Origin: an uncultured Fodinibius sp. | Lineage (GTDB): Bacteria; Bacteroidota; Rhodothermia; Balneolales; Balneolaceae | Reading direction: 5' to 3' | Assembly (NCBI GenBank): GCA_913056235.1 | Contig: CAJXMW010000002.1 | Location: 1 to 64,000 of the forward strand | Length of the DNA: 64,000 bases | In this document: positions 43,771 to 52,793 of the stretch, one piece after another | How the letters are laid out: each line of letters starts with the position of its first letter | Position numbering within the stretch: the first letter of the stretch is position 1 | Notes under the pieces: model-generated | Told to the model about the DNA's origin: nothing | Seen by the model: the letters and a program-made list of their open reading frames with translations, nothing else | The model's database searches: none | Translations under genes and position numbers: made by a program

Positions 43771-45831
43771 ATGAGAAGCTATAACCATTACAAAAGTCAA
43801 GTAAAATCTTTAACTGCTGTCCTTACTGTTTTCATATTGATTTTGGGAGGTTGTAGTAGTCCAACAACAAGCTCCGAAAATAATAATGGAGACGATTCGG
43901 GGGATGAAACTACCGATGAACAGACAGAAGAAACGTTCGCCGGCGGTGATGGGAGCGAGGAATCTCCATATGAGATTGAAACATTTGCTCAGCTTGATTC
44001 CGTGCGTAATTATTTGTCTAGCAATTTTGTGATTATTTCAGATATCGATGCCGGTGAAAGTGACAACTTTAATCCCATTGGTAATTTACCAACGGATTCT
44101 GACGAACTTGAAAATTTTGAGGGGACACTTGATGGGAACGGTCATACGATCTCTGATCTAACTATTACGTTTACATATGAAGATGATAAAGAGTTTGGCG
44201 TTGGAGTTTTTAATGAGCTTAGTGGTGGAAGTGTTAAAAATATTACCTTCCAAAACTTATCTGCTGAAGTAGATGTGGCACCTTCTTCAACCCCTGAGGA
44301 GTTTTTTGCCGGTGGTTTAGTCGGTCGCATTTTAGATGACACCATAGTCGAAAATGTAACAGTTAGAGGATCAATTCAGGCTTCAGACGTATCCACGGTT
44401 GGAGGATTAGCGGGTTCTAATATGGGTACGATTATCGATTCCAATGTAGAGATGGATATTACAAGTAACAGTGATAGTACAGGTGGAGTTGTTGGATTCA
44501 ATCGATCTGTTACCGAAGGTGTCGAGTCTTCAGGAAAGATTGAAAATGTTGAAGCATCGGGGACGATTGAAGGAAAATATACAGTGGGGGGAGCAATTGG
44601 ATTTAATAAACGTAGTACTACTGTACAGGGCGTTCGTTTTTCCGGTGAAGTTCAAGGAGATTCCAATATCGGTGGTTTGGCAGGTGTAAATCGTGGGGCT
44701 ATTTCAAACTCAGAGGCGGATGCCCGAGTTATGGGTAATAATGAAAACATTGGAGGCTTGGTGGGTCAAAACTTCGAAAGTATTTCAGCTTCCACTGCAA
44801 GCGGAAAAGTAACAGGGACTAATCGAATAGGCGGGCTTGTAGGCTGGTTAAAGGATGGCGAAGTGATAGATGCCGAAGCTACTGGAAATGTTAAAGGTCA
44901 AGAGGTAGTGGGTGGTCTTGTTGGATTTAATTCAAGAGCAGATATTAAAAATTCCAGTGCAAAAGGTGATGTGACTGGAACTGAAGGGGTTGGTGGTCTC
45001 GTAGGTGATACCCAATCCGAAACAACTATACGAAATTCTGAGGCTACAGGTACTGTAGAAGGGGATAGAATGGTAGGCGGTTTGGCAGGATATAGCAGCT
45101 CTCAAGAAATTCTCAATACCTCGGCAGAAGGCAACGTTGTAGCTAATGGAAAATATATAGGGGGATTAATTGGCTTTTTTGATAATGGAGGAAGTATAAT
45201 TGAATCATCCGCGCAAGGTGATATATCGGGTAACAGGCAAGTAGGTGGCTTAGTTGGTAATAATACGGGTGGGACTATTGAGGAATCATATGCAATTGGT
45301 AATATAGATGGTACCTACCAGGTTGGAGGACTTGTAGGTTTTAATCAGAATAGCGCGCAAATATCAGAGTCATTTGCCACCGGTTCGGTCACGGGAGATA
45401 CTAATATCGGTGGTCTTGTGGGTTGGCATCTCGATCAAAGTGTGATTGATAATTCCTATGCTAAAGGTGATGTAACAGGTAGTTTTAAAACTGGTGGTGT
45501 TGTGGGATATAATACCGAAAGTGCAACTGTTAAACTGACATTTGCTACTGGTGAGGTTGTAGCTAAATCCAGGGATACGCAATCGGGAGGTATAGTGGGA
45601 GAATTTGGTGAAGGAGATGTGCTCGAAAGTTATTGGGATACGAAAACTACTCAGCAAACATCTGCTGTCGGAAATACTACCGGCACTGGGACGGTGACGG
45701 ACGTTTCGGGATTGACTACCTCAGAGATGAGTGGAGCTTCGGCAGAGAACAAAATGTCGTATTTGGATTTTGAAAATACTTGGACTACGACTGCTGATAG
45801 TTTCCCAAAACTGCAATGGCAAGACGATTGA
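43771..45831 (+). CDS. GLUG-repeat surface lipoprotein
   Basis: 686 aa. The signal peptide ends in the lipobox ILGGC, then an acidic linker (about 30-55). From about residue 55 the chain is built of GLUG repeats, each around 25-40 residues with a GGLVGxN-like core; I count about 16 (GGLVGRI, GGLAGSN, GGVVGFN ... GGIVGEF). Such repeats form beta-solenoids and are common in adhesins and peptidase-linked surface proteins. A DxxY/SYWDTKTT ending is typical of the last repeat. The gene is visibly AT-richer than fadN and fadA on either side and splits that pair, which suggests a later insertion. The ligand is unknown. Confidence 0.9.
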   Translation: MRSYNHYKSQVKSLTAVLTVFILILGGCSSPTTSSENNNGDDSGDETTDEQTEETFAGGDGSEESPYEIETFAQLDSVRNYLSSNFVIISDIDAGESDNFNPIGNLPTDSDELENFEGTLDGNGHTISDLTITFTYEDDKEFGVGVFNELSGGSVKNITFQNLSAEVDVAPSSTPEEFFAGGLVGRILDDTIVENVTVRGSIQASDVSTVGGLAGSNMGTIIDSNVEMDITSNSDSTGGVVGFNRSVTEGVESSGKIENVEASGTIEGKYTVGGAIGFNKRSTTVQGVRFSGEVQGDSNIGGLAGVNRGAISNSEADARVMGNNENIGGLVGQNFESISASTASGKVTGTNRIGGLVGWLKDGEVIDAEATGNVKGQEVVGGLVGFNSRADIKNSSAKGDVTGTEGVGGLVGDTQSETTIRNSEATGTVEGDRMVGGLAGYSSSQEILNTSAEGNVVANGKYIGGLIGFFDNGGSIIESSAQGDISGNRQVGGLVGNNTGGTIEESYAIGNIDGTYQVGGLVGFNQNSAQISESFATGSVTGDTNIGGLVGWHLDQSVIDNSYAKGDVTGSFKTGGVVGYNTESATVKLTFATGEVVAKSRDTQSGGIVGEFGEGDVLESYWDTKTTQQTSAVGNTTGTGTVTDVSGLTTSEMSGASAENKMSYLDFENTWTTTADSFPKLQWQDD

Positions 45832-45919
45832 ATTAGGAAATAATAAATTAGTATTGGTTCTTTGTTGTTAGGTTGCTACCATACAACAAATTATTGTACC
45901 AACAAATAATATAACCATC

Positions 45920-47101
45920 ATGAAAGAAGCTGTAATTGTTGCTGCGGCCCGAACACCAACCGGAAAAGCGAACAAGGGATCATTGCGTTTTACGCCGCCT
46001 GATACATTGGGAGGCGAAGTGACCAAATCCTTGCTTGAAAGAGCACCTAATCTCCAACCTGAGCAGGTCGATGACGTAATCATGGGATGTGCCTTCCCGG
46101 AAGCTGCGCAGGGATTGAATGTTGCGCGACAGTGTGCAGCACTGGGAGGATTGCCTCCTTCGGTTCCCGCCGCTACGATGAACCGTTTTTGTTCATCTGG
46201 GTTGCAAACAATTGCCCAAGCCTCGGAGCGCATTATGACAGGCGCTGCTGATGTGATTATTGCCGGTGGCGTGGAATCGATGTCTCTGGTGCCGATGGGT
46301 GGACACGTGGTGGAACCAAATCCAGAGCTGGTGGATAATTATCCCGAGATTTATATCAACATGGGGCTGACGGCAGAGAACGTAGCCGAGAAATATGATA
46401 TCAGTCGCGAAGACCAGGATACTTTTGCGTACCGAAGTCACCAGCGAGCCATTAAGGCTTGGGAAGAAGGATATTTTGATGAACAAATTGCGCCTATCCA
46501 AGTGAAGGAGAAGAAAGTTACGGCCGGTGGAGAGGTTGAAGAGAAGGAATTTTTGTTTGATACCGACGAAGGTCCGCGACGCGATACATCCGAAGAAATT
46601 TTGGGAAAATTGAGTCCTGCTTTCAAGCAGGGCGGATCCGTGACGGCAGGTAACTCATCCCAAATGAATGATGCTGCTGCGGCCGTAATTGTCATGAGTC
46701 GTGAAAAGGCCGAAGAACTTGGACTGAAACCAATGGCGAAATATCACGGATTTTCGGTAGCAGGAGTTCCACCCGAAATTATGGGTATCGGTCCGATAGA
46801 AGCCGTACCGAAAGTGCTTAAGCAGACTGGCATGAATTTAAGTGATATTGAACTGATTGAGCTAAATGAAGCTTTTGCTGCACAGTCGGTAGCAGTTATC
46901 CGTGAGCTGGGACTCGACGAAGATATTGTCAACATTAACGGTGGGGCCATTGCGATGGGACATCCGCTCGGATGTACCGGCGCGAAACTCACGACACAGA
47001 TCCTGTACGACTTGAAACGCCTCGATAAGCGCTACGGGATGGTTACCATGTGCGTGGGTGGCGGTATGGGCGCTGCCGGCATTTTTGAGAATCTGAGTTA
47101 G
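45920..47101 (+). CDS. fadA: Acetyl-CoA C-acyltransferase (beta-oxidation thiolase)
   Basis: 393 aa. The nucleophile Cys is in [15 protein letters not shown] (about residue 92), the catalytic His in [18 protein letters not shown], and the second Cys in [17 protein letters not shown]. It is the final step of fatty acid oxidation, releasing acetyl-CoA. It works with fadN and the ligase upstream. The opening [20 protein letters not shown] is that of the FadA/FadI group. Confidence 0.93.
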   Translation: MKEAVIVAAARTPTGKANKGSLRFTPPDTLGGEVTKSLLERAPNLQPEQVDDVIMGCAFPEAAQGLNVARQCAALGGLPPSVPAATMNRFCSSGLQTIAQASERIMTGAADVIIAGGVESMSLVPMGGHVVEPNPELVDNYPEIYINMGLTAENVAEKYDISREDQDTFAYRSHQRAIKAWEEGYFDEQIAPIQVKEKKVTAGGEVEEKEFLFDTDEGPRRDTSEEILGKLSPAFKQGGSVTAGNSSQMNDAAAAVIVMSREKAEELGLKPMAKYHGFSVAGVPPEIMGIGPIEAVPKVLKQTGMNLSDIELIELNEAFAAQSVAVIRELGLDEDIVNINGGAIAMGHPLGCTGAKLTTQILYDLKRLDKRYGMVTMCVGGGMGAAGIFENLS

Positions 47102-47110
47102 CAATTTAAC

Positions 47111-47138
47111 GTAGGGACTTACTGCAGTAAGTCCCTAC
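47111..47138. repeat. Perfect 28-base palindrome, GTAGGGACTTAC type
   Basis: GTAGGGACTTACTG followed immediately by its reverse complement. It lies ten bases after the fadA stop and ends 15 bases before the next ATG. It differs from the other hairpin families of the window. Palindromes of the general form TAGGGAC...GTCCCTA are, from memory, common intergenic repeats in several phyla. Confidence 0.8.
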
Positions 47139-47153
47139 TAAATTATTACCTAT

Positions 47154-48020
47154 ATGTTTACAGATGATACCTTAAAAGGACAAACCATACTCATAACAGG
47201 TGGTGGCAGTGGATTGGGGTTGGCGATGGCGAAGAAGTTCGCATCGCTGGGTAGCCATATTGCCATTTGTGGCCGGACGGAAGAGAAGCTCCAAAAAGCC
47301 ATCAAAGAAATATCAGAAGCTGGTCACGATTCTACGGAAGTCCGGTATTATGTGGCTGATGTCCGTGACTATGACCGCATTGAGGAGATGATCGGTGAAA
47401 TTATATCTGATTTCGGGGAAATGACCGGCCTCATCAATAATGCGGCAGGTAATTTTCTTGCGGCATCCGAAGATCTGACGCCCGGGGGCTTCAAAGCCGT
47501 GGTCGATATTGTGCTTCATGGTTCCTTCAATTGCACACATGTGTTTGGCAACTACCTGATTGATCAGGAAAAAGAGGGGAATATTCTCAATATGGTAACG
47601 ACGTATTCGGAAGACACCGGATCAGCGTTTGTGCTTCCCTCGGCCTGTGGCAAGGCGGGGGTGCTGGCGATGACACGGTCGCTGGCTTACGAGTGGGCTA
47701 CGTATGGGATCAGGCTTAATGCTATTGCCCCTGGGCCTTTTCCTACCAAAGGAGCATGGGAGCGGCTGGTACCGGATGAAAAAGCCGAGCAGCAGTTTCT
47801 TTCAAAAATTCCCGCCGGACGTTATGGCGACAAAGAAGAGCTGGCGAATCTGGCTACTTTTTTGATGTCGGATATGGCGCCCTATATAACCGGAGAATGC
47901 GTGATAATAGATGGCGGTGAGCGTCTGTCAGCTGGCCAATTTAACTTTATTGATAAAATGGCCCCACGCGAGAAGCTCAAGGATTTCTTTAGCTTGATGC
48001 AGAAAAAGGGAGGCTCCTGA
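47154..48020 (+). CDS. SDR oxidoreductase, 2,4-dienoyl-CoA reductase-like
   Basis: 288 aa. The cofactor motif is TGGGSGLGLAMA (16-27), then CGRTEEKL with an Arg suited to NADPH, NNAAGNF (about 98-104), and a C-terminal RLNAIAPGPFPTKGAWERL. The usual Tyr-x3-Lys reads SACGKAG, so the Tyr is replaced by Ala. This matches the bacterial and peroxisomal 2,4-dienoyl-CoA reductase group, where the Tyr is also absent. It would prepare unsaturated fatty acids for beta-oxidation, in line with its place after fadA. Confidence 0.85.
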   Translation: MFTDDTLKGQTILITGGGSGLGLAMAKKFASLGSHIAICGRTEEKLQKAIKEISEAGHDSTEVRYYVADVRDYDRIEEMIGEIISDFGEMTGLINNAAGNFLAASEDLTPGGFKAVVDIVLHGSFNCTHVFGNYLIDQEKEGNILNMVTTYSEDTGSAFVLPSACGKAGVLAMTRSLAYEWATYGIRLNAIAPGPFPTKGAWERLVPDEKAEQQFLSKIPAGRYGDKEELANLATFLMSDMAPYITGECVIIDGGERLSAGQFNFIDKMAPREKLKDFFSLMQKKGGS

Positions 48021-48023
48021 CGG

Positions 48024-48875
48024 CTACGATCGGGCTAACCGCTTGCGAACCTTGTCGGCTGTTTTGGTGAGCTCCAGCAGGTGATGGCCGTTATAAATCG
48101 TAGGCCTGTTTAGTTGAATGGCTTTAATAAAATCCTGAACGGCCAGCTCTGCTGCTTTGGTGGCGTCAAAGCTTTGTTTGCTGAAAAAAAGATGACCACT
48201 CTCATTTTCTTCGCCCACCCGAACGTTTTGATCCAGTACATTACAATCAAGAAGAAAATGGTTATTAGAGGCCAGTCGATGGTGATCCGCTTTTGCTGAA
48301 GCGACATTAACGTAAATATTAGCTGTGGATCCGCTTTCGAATCGCAGCAGCATATGCAGCCCATAGATGTTATTATGATTAAGCTCTATGGTTTTGAGAT
48401 CCATGTGATGAACAGAGCCATTGATCCATCGCAGGCAAAATGCCAGCTCATCCATCCAGTAATATTCAAAATCATGACCGGACTCACGATACTTTGCGTG
48501 ACTTACCTTGCGGCTTATTTGAACAAAAGAGGGTTTAGATATTTTTTGCGCCATCCATTTTGAGGCAGGTGCCAAGGTAGGCCAGTGCGAAAACTGCAGC
48601 AGCACATTGGCTTCCTGGGCGGTGTAATAAATCTTTTCTACTTTGCTGATATCGGTGGGTAGCGGGCTAATCAGAAAGGTGTGGTAGCCGGTCTTAACAG
48701 CTTCGAGAAGTAGATCGAGCTGCTGGCCATCCTCGGTTAGCAGTAGGCAGGCATCTACGTCACCTACTTCCGAGAGCCTGGGCGTAATAGTTACTTCTGA
48801 GACGGACCCATGAGGTCGCAAGTGCTTTTCCCAAGCTACGGCCCGGTCGGCCGATCCGATAATCCCAATTTTCAT
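48024..48875 (-). CDS. Gfo/Idh/MocA-like protein, probably without standard catalysis
   Basis: 283 aa from the ATG at 48875 (five more codons are possible upstream). It starts KIGIIGSADRAVAWEKHL, a Rossmann entry whose third Gly is not in the canonical GxGxxG place. The EKP motif of active oxidoreductases is replaced by ISPLPTD (about residue 93). The C-terminal part looks like the dimerisation domain (LLRFESGSTANIYVNVAS, LELTKTADKVRKRLA). It may be a binding or regulatory homologue. It converges on the SDR gene, 3 bases apart. Confidence 0.65.
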   Translation of the reverse strand: MKIGIIGSADRAVAWEKHLRPHGSVSEVTITPRLSEVGDVDACLLLTEDGQQLDLLLEAVKTGYHTFLISPLPTDISKVEKIYYTAQEANVLLQFSHWPTLAPASKWMAQKISKPSFVQISRKVSHAKYRESGHDFEYYWMDELAFCLRWINGSVHHMDLKTIELNHNNIYGLHMLLRFESGSTANIYVNVASAKADHHRLASNNHFLLDCNVLDQNVRVGEENESGHLFFSKQSFDATKAAELAVQDFIKAIQLNRPTIYNGHHLLELTKTADKVRKRLARS

Positions 48876-48960
48876 AACATCATAATTCAATCGTTAGGTG
48901 GTGAATCAATAGTTATGAAATAGGGCACAACTTTCAAAACCTTTGTGATGGAAGGTACTA

Positions 48961-49143
48961 CTAATCAGGCATCACGAGAGCTAGAATAAAATAGAGCAAA
49001 ACGGGACTACCCCATCCGAGGAAAGTGGTAATCACGAAAATAATTCTGACGATAGTTGGATCCCAGCCGAGATATTCGGCGATGCCACCGCATACACCTG
49101 AGATCATTCGGTCAGTATGTGATTTTTTTAAACGAGCTCCCAT
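48961..49143 (-). CDS. PspC domain membrane protein
   Basis: 60 aa. It has the full PspC pattern: KKSHTDRMISGVCGGIAEYLGWDPTIVRIIFVI, then a hydrophobic helix LLYFILALVMPD. Short stand-alone PspC proteins sit in the inner membrane and are linked to envelope stress. It lies 50 bases from the phosphatidyltransferase gene and may share its transcript. Confidence 0.9.
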   Translation of the reverse strand: MGARLKKSHTDRMISGVCGGIAEYLGWDPTIVRIIFVITTFLGWGSPVLLYFILALVMPD

Positions 49144-49193
49144 AGGTTATATCAATTTTGTTAAGTAGATGCTTGTCCGATACTACGGAAATA

Positions 49194-49877
49194 TCAAGGG
49201 GATGTTTCGATTGTTTTTAAATTTACATAGAAGGAGAGTCCAAAGTAGTAAAAGGGAAAGATGAAGGAGCTGTACGTCAGCCAAGCGGGCGATTCATCAA
49301 AATAATACATGAGTGCAACGAGTTGCAAAATAAAGGCCACAGCCAAGACCAGGGTTACGGGCCGGAGGTATTTTGTGCGTGTGGGATATACAAATTTAAC
49401 CGGCAGAAAGATTGTTACCGCAAACATCACCAGGATTGCAGATGCAAATACAGAGGGTAAATCAAGAAGAAAAATATAGAACACTACGATATTCCAGTAG
49501 GAAGGGAAGCCCAGAAAAAAGTTATCATCAGTTTTAGCGCGAATATTAGAGAAACCGAACGCACTGGCAATAGCGCAAAGTCCCAATACCCATACCGGAA
49601 GTTCCATAGTGGCGTAAATCCAGAGCAGGGGGGCAATGGTCCAGGTGATGAAATCAACGATATTGTCCATCAGGGCACCGTCGATTTTGGGGGCGTGTTC
49701 TTTTGTTTCGGTAATACGAGCCAGTGCGCCATCAATGGAATCAATGATGGCAGCGATGGCCAAAATCCATACCGCCTCCTGATAGAAACCGTCATAGGTT
49801 AGGACAATGGCCCATAATCCCAAGCCAGCACCTAAAGCCGTTAAAATATGCACCCCGTACGCTGCTGTTGCTTTCAC
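49194..49877 (-). CDS. pcs: CDP-alcohol phosphatidyltransferase, phosphatidylcholine-synthase-like
   Basis: 227 aa integral membrane protein with about eight hydrophobic segments. The CDP-alcohol motif reads DSIDGALAR-n12-DGALMDNIVD (about residues 46-77). It has the longer gap and the DGALMDNIVDF wording of phosphatidylcholine synthases rather than PgsA or PssA. Pcs joins CDP-diacylglycerol and choline to give phosphatidylcholine. Choline use is inferred from the motif alone; phosphatidylserine or other head groups cannot be excluded. Confidence 0.75.
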   Translation of the reverse strand: MKATAAYGVHILTALGAGLGLWAIVLTYDGFYQEAVWILAIAAIIDSIDGALARITETKEHAPKIDGALMDNIVDFITWTIAPLLWIYATMELPVWVLGLCAIASAFGFSNIRAKTDDNFFLGFPSYWNIVVFYIFLLDLPSVFASAILVMFAVTIFLPVKFVYPTRTKYLRPVTLVLAVAFILQLVALMYYFDESPAWLTYSSFIFPFYYFGLSFYVNLKTIETSP

Positions 49878-49933
49878 AAACAGGTAATGTCTAAGTTTGT
49901 TTACTCCTTCCTATAATTAAATCGTAATAAAAT

Positions 49934-49963
49934 AAAAAAAGCGGGACTTGTATAGTCCCGCTT
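49934..49963 (-). terminator. Terminator of the BlaI/M56 operon
   Basis: AAGCGGGACT and AGTCCCGCTT form a ten-base stem with a TGTAT loop. On the minus strand it is followed by a run of seven T. It lies about 70 bases after the M56 gene ends. Confidence 0.88.
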
Positions 49964-50033
49964 CCAAAATGAGGGTATAAATGGAAGGTTTTTACAATTC
50001 TTTAGCACATAGAGTTTACTTATAAATAATTGG

Positions 50034-51758
50034 TTACTTCTCTCCTTTATCTTTGGCCAGTTGAAAACGGATCGGAAGAGAGTATTGCACGCGCACGGGA
50101 TTTCCATCCTTGTCTTTACCAGGTTTAAAGTTGGCCTGTTTTACAACGCGCAGGGCTTCTGCGTCCAAACCGCCGCCAACTTCTTTTAAGACCTCGGGAT
50201 TTTCTACATTGCCTTCTTTGTCTACTATGAACTGAATTGAAACCGTGCCTTCAATGCCAGCTTTGCGTGCTTCTTCGGGATAAGTGATCTTTTTTTGCAA
50301 GCTGGCAAGACCACCCACAAGTTCCGGCATATTTTTAGTGGTCATATGAACCGGAGTAGGTGGAGCGCTTTTGTTGGATGATTTTGAGGCTGTTTGACCG
50401 TCAGCAACTTCTATTGGCTCAGGGGGTAGTGGAGGTACTTTATTGGAACCAGGATCTTCTTTCAGATCTGCAAATGCCGTTTCTTTGTCAACTCCATCAA
50501 CAAGTTGTAATTCTATGATTCCGTTCTTGCCAGCCTCACCATATTTATCAATGGCTTTTTGATTTTTTAAAATACTTATTGACTTGATATACTTTGGCTT
50601 TATTCTGGCTAGTTTATAATTGTTCTCAGTATTACCTGTCATAAGTTCCCCGTTTAAAACATACATTGGGGCGTTTTCTTGTTTTTCAGACAGTTTGGAT
50701 TGCGCCTGTTCGAATTCGGTTTTTGTGATTCCGTCTTCGCTCATATCGCTGCAGCCCATCGCTACTACAATGAGGCTTGCAGACAAAAAGGCGACTAGAA
50801 AACTACTGCGAAAGGATGTGGAAGTAAGGGTTTGATCAGACATAATTTGGATACGTTTTTTTAAGGATGAAAGATCGACGGCCATACTCATGGCCAGGTT
50901 CGTTTGTGGACGTTTTTGAGCAAGGTTAAACAGTAATGAAGCATATTTTTTCTTCGAAAAATGATTGCTGGACAGCACCTTGGCATCACAGATGATCTCG
51001 CGATATTCTTTGCTGGAATTATGCAGGTAGTGAGCCAAGGGATGAATCCAGAACAGCGATTTAGTAGCCAGCAAGATACCATTCAACAAGTAGTCGCGGT
51101 GTTTGATGTGCATCAGTTCGTGCTGCACCGCCATGGCCAGGGCTTCAGGGTCATCCCGCAAATAGGCCGGAATGACAATTTTGGTGCGCTGCCATCCATA
51201 GGTGAATGGAATTTGGCTCTCGCTTGAAAAGGCCAGCATTGTTTTTTGAAAGTTTTCTTCCGTTGAAGCGGGCAGCTGCTTCAATAAATCATCGTGTTCG
51301 CTGAGCGGGGTAAAATTCAGGTCGGTTTCCATTCTGCGAAGTTGAATAAAGCTCGATCCCATCTTCAGTAATAAATAAGCAGCGCCGAGCATAAGCAGCA
51401 TACCCGCCAGCCCCATCCACAGCATCGGATCGTTGAGTTTAGCCAACAGGGATGGTTCCGTTGCCGCTGCCTTCGTTACCGATATGGGCGACTGAATTAC
51501 GAAGAACTTTGTCGGTAATACCGTTGACGCAGTGCTGCTACCCAGCAGTTCCCAAAAATAGGATAGAATTACACCAACGGGTAGAGCCAGAAGCAGGGCT
51601 ACTCGTCCATGGTATTGGAATACGGGCGGAATAGAATCCGAATGGTGTAAAATTGCGGCGATGGGTACGGCAATTATACTCCATACTAACAGGGGGAACC
51701 AGATTTGTTCCAGTGTCGCATTTCCAAATGTTTGTAAAAAGTCGGTAAAAAGAGTCAT
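50034..51758 (-). CDS. M56 (BlaR1-like) membrane metallopeptidase fused to a TonB C-terminal domain
   Basis: 574 aa. Three N-terminal membrane helices (about 18-37, 52-70, 112-132) precede the zinc site HELMH (213-217). A fourth helix (SSFLVAFLSASLIVVAMG, about 334) follows. The periplasmic part is not a penicillin sensor. It holds a segment resembling the plug of TonB receptors (VLNGELMTGNTENN...SISILKNQKAIDKYG) and then a TonB C-terminal domain (GTVSIQFIVDKEGNVENPEVLKEVGGGLDAEALRVV). It presumably senses an envelope signal and cleaves the BlaI-type repressor encoded just upstream. The start overlaps the repressor stop by four bases. Confidence 0.9.
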   Translation of the reverse strand: MTLFTDFLQTFGNATLEQIWFPLLVWSIIAVPIAAILHHSDSIPPVFQYHGRVALLLALPVGVILSYFWELLGSSTASTVLPTKFFVIQSPISVTKAAATEPSLLAKLNDPMLWMGLAGMLLMLGAAYLLLKMGSSFIQLRRMETDLNFTPLSEHDDLLKQLPASTEENFQKTMLAFSSESQIPFTYGWQRTKIVIPAYLRDDPEALAMAVQHELMHIKHRDYLLNGILLATKSLFWIHPLAHYLHNSSKEYREIICDAKVLSSNHFSKKKYASLLFNLAQKRPQTNLAMSMAVDLSSLKKRIQIMSDQTLTSTSFRSSFLVAFLSASLIVVAMGCSDMSEDGITKTEFEQAQSKLSEKQENAPMYVLNGELMTGNTENNYKLARIKPKYIKSISILKNQKAIDKYGEAGKNGIIELQLVDGVDKETAFADLKEDPGSNKVPPLPPEPIEVADGQTASKSSNKSAPPTPVHMTTKNMPELVGGLASLQKKITYPEEARKAGIEGTVSIQFIVDKEGNVENPEVLKEVGGGLDAEALRVVKQANFKPGKDKDGNPVRVQYSLPIRFQLAKDKGEK

Positions 51759-52138
51759 TGACTGTCCTCCATTTGATCTATCATTTTCTTGATCTCTGAG
51801 AGGTCTTTCTCATTCAGGTCTTCGCTCTCAACCAAGGTTTGTACCAGCTCCTTGGGAGATCCCTTGAATACTTTTTTGATAAGCTCTTTGACTAGGTTTG
51901 ATCGCACCGAATCGGGCTCTTGGGCAGGGCTGTAAACGTATGTAACCCCATCTTTTCGATATTTGAGGTAGCCTTTTTCGGAAAGGTTCTTCATGACGGT
52001 CATTATAGTGGTATAGGCCACCTCGCGGCTTTTTAGGATACGTTTTCGAACCTGCTTAACGGTGGCTTCGCCCATATCCCATACGTGATGGAGCACTTCC
52101 ATTTCAGTTTCGCCCAAGGGGGTTAGTGATTTTTTCAT
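51755..52138 (-). CDS. BlaI/MecI/CopY family repressor
   Basis: 127 aa winged-helix protein: LGETEMEVLHHVWDMGEATVKQVRKRI, then SREVAYTTIMTVMKNLSEKGYLKYRKDG (recognition helix and wing). A C-terminal dimerisation helix region follows (LVKELIKKVFKGSPKELVQTLVES). It represses its own operon until the M56 peptidase inactivates it. A matching palindrome lies 40 bases upstream of its start. Confidence 0.93.
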   Translation of the reverse strand: MKKSLTPLGETEMEVLHHVWDMGEATVKQVRKRILKSREVAYTTIMTVMKNLSEKGYLKYRKDGVTYVYSPAQEPDSVRSNLVKELIKKVFKGSPKELVQTLVESEDLNEKDLSEIKKMIDQMEDSQ

Positions 52139-52177
52139 AAGGTAATCCAGTTAGTTGTTAAACAAAGTCCTAATTCG

Positions 52178-52201
52178 TTAGTACTAATATAATAGTATTA
52201 A
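52178..52201. promoter_or_regulatory. Candidate BlaI-type operator
   Basis: TTAGTACTA and TAGTATTAA, separated by ATATAA, form an inverted repeat with one mismatch and carry the TACTA/TAGTA half-sites typical of BlaI/MecI operators. It lies 40 bases before the repressor start and 26 bases from the end of the LOG-like gene. It probably overlaps the operon promoter, which would give autoregulation. Confidence 0.6.
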
Positions 52202-52226
52202 TCGGGAAGTCAAGCGGTTTCTTTGT

Positions 52227-52712
52227 TCAAACTAACTTTTTGATAAGATCAAAGGCTTGCTCGGGCGATTGGGCTACTTTGGGTTCGGGATAGGAGAGTT
52301 CTTGAAGAAATGCCAGTAATTTTCGAGAAGTGTTAAGCAAGATAAGTGGCTTGTCTGCCTTGAGAGCCAGCATGATTTCGGAGGTCGTGCCAGCACCGTT
52401 TCCGCAGACTACGACAACATTCGAAGTGAGTACATTAATATTATTGCGCGCGCTGCCCATCCCAGTACAGATGGGGATGTCCACATGATCAGACATTCCG
52501 GTTTTGTCTTGGGTGGGAAGGGTCCCAATCGTAAGTCCCCCGGCTTTTTTCGCACCCTTGGAAGCAGCTTCCATAACGCCGATGTTACGTCCGCCGGTCA
52601 AAAGTACCCATTGTTCCCGGGCGATTCGTTTGCCCAGCTCTTCAGCATTCTTAATATCTGTGTTGGTGGCTCCTTCGCCGGGCCCCATAACGCCGATGAT
52701 CGTTTTTGACAT
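52227..52712 (-). CDS. LOG-like Rossmann protein (TIGR00725-type)
   Basis: 161 aa. It has GVMGPGEGAT at the N-terminus, LLTGGRNIGVMEAASKGAKKAG, then GNGAGTTSEIMLALKADKPLIL, a variant of the PGGxGTxxE motif of the lysine-decarboxylase-like (LOG/cytokinin phosphoribohydrolase) fold. Members bind nucleotides or molybdenum cofactor. The catalytic Arg/Glu set of true LOG enzymes is only partly kept, so no reaction is proposed. Confidence 0.78.
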   Translation of the reverse strand: MSKTIIGVMGPGEGATNTDIKNAEELGKRIAREQWVLLTGGRNIGVMEAASKGAKKAGGLTIGTLPTQDKTGMSDHVDIPICTGMGSARNNINVLTSNVVVVCGNGAGTTSEIMLALKADKPLILLNTSRKLLAFLQELSYPEPKVAQSPEQAFDLIKKLV

Positions 52713-52793
52713 GACTATTGGATTTTAAGGTGGAACGGGGATTGGTGTAAATAAATTAATGTAGATCACTCAAATTATAAGAAATCCTTAGCA

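Noticed and set aside
43771-45831. Repetitive DNA of the GLUG gene as a CRISPR-like or tandem DNA repeat
   Set aside because: The repeat is only at protein level; nucleotide copies differ in length and sequence and there are no constant-length spacers.
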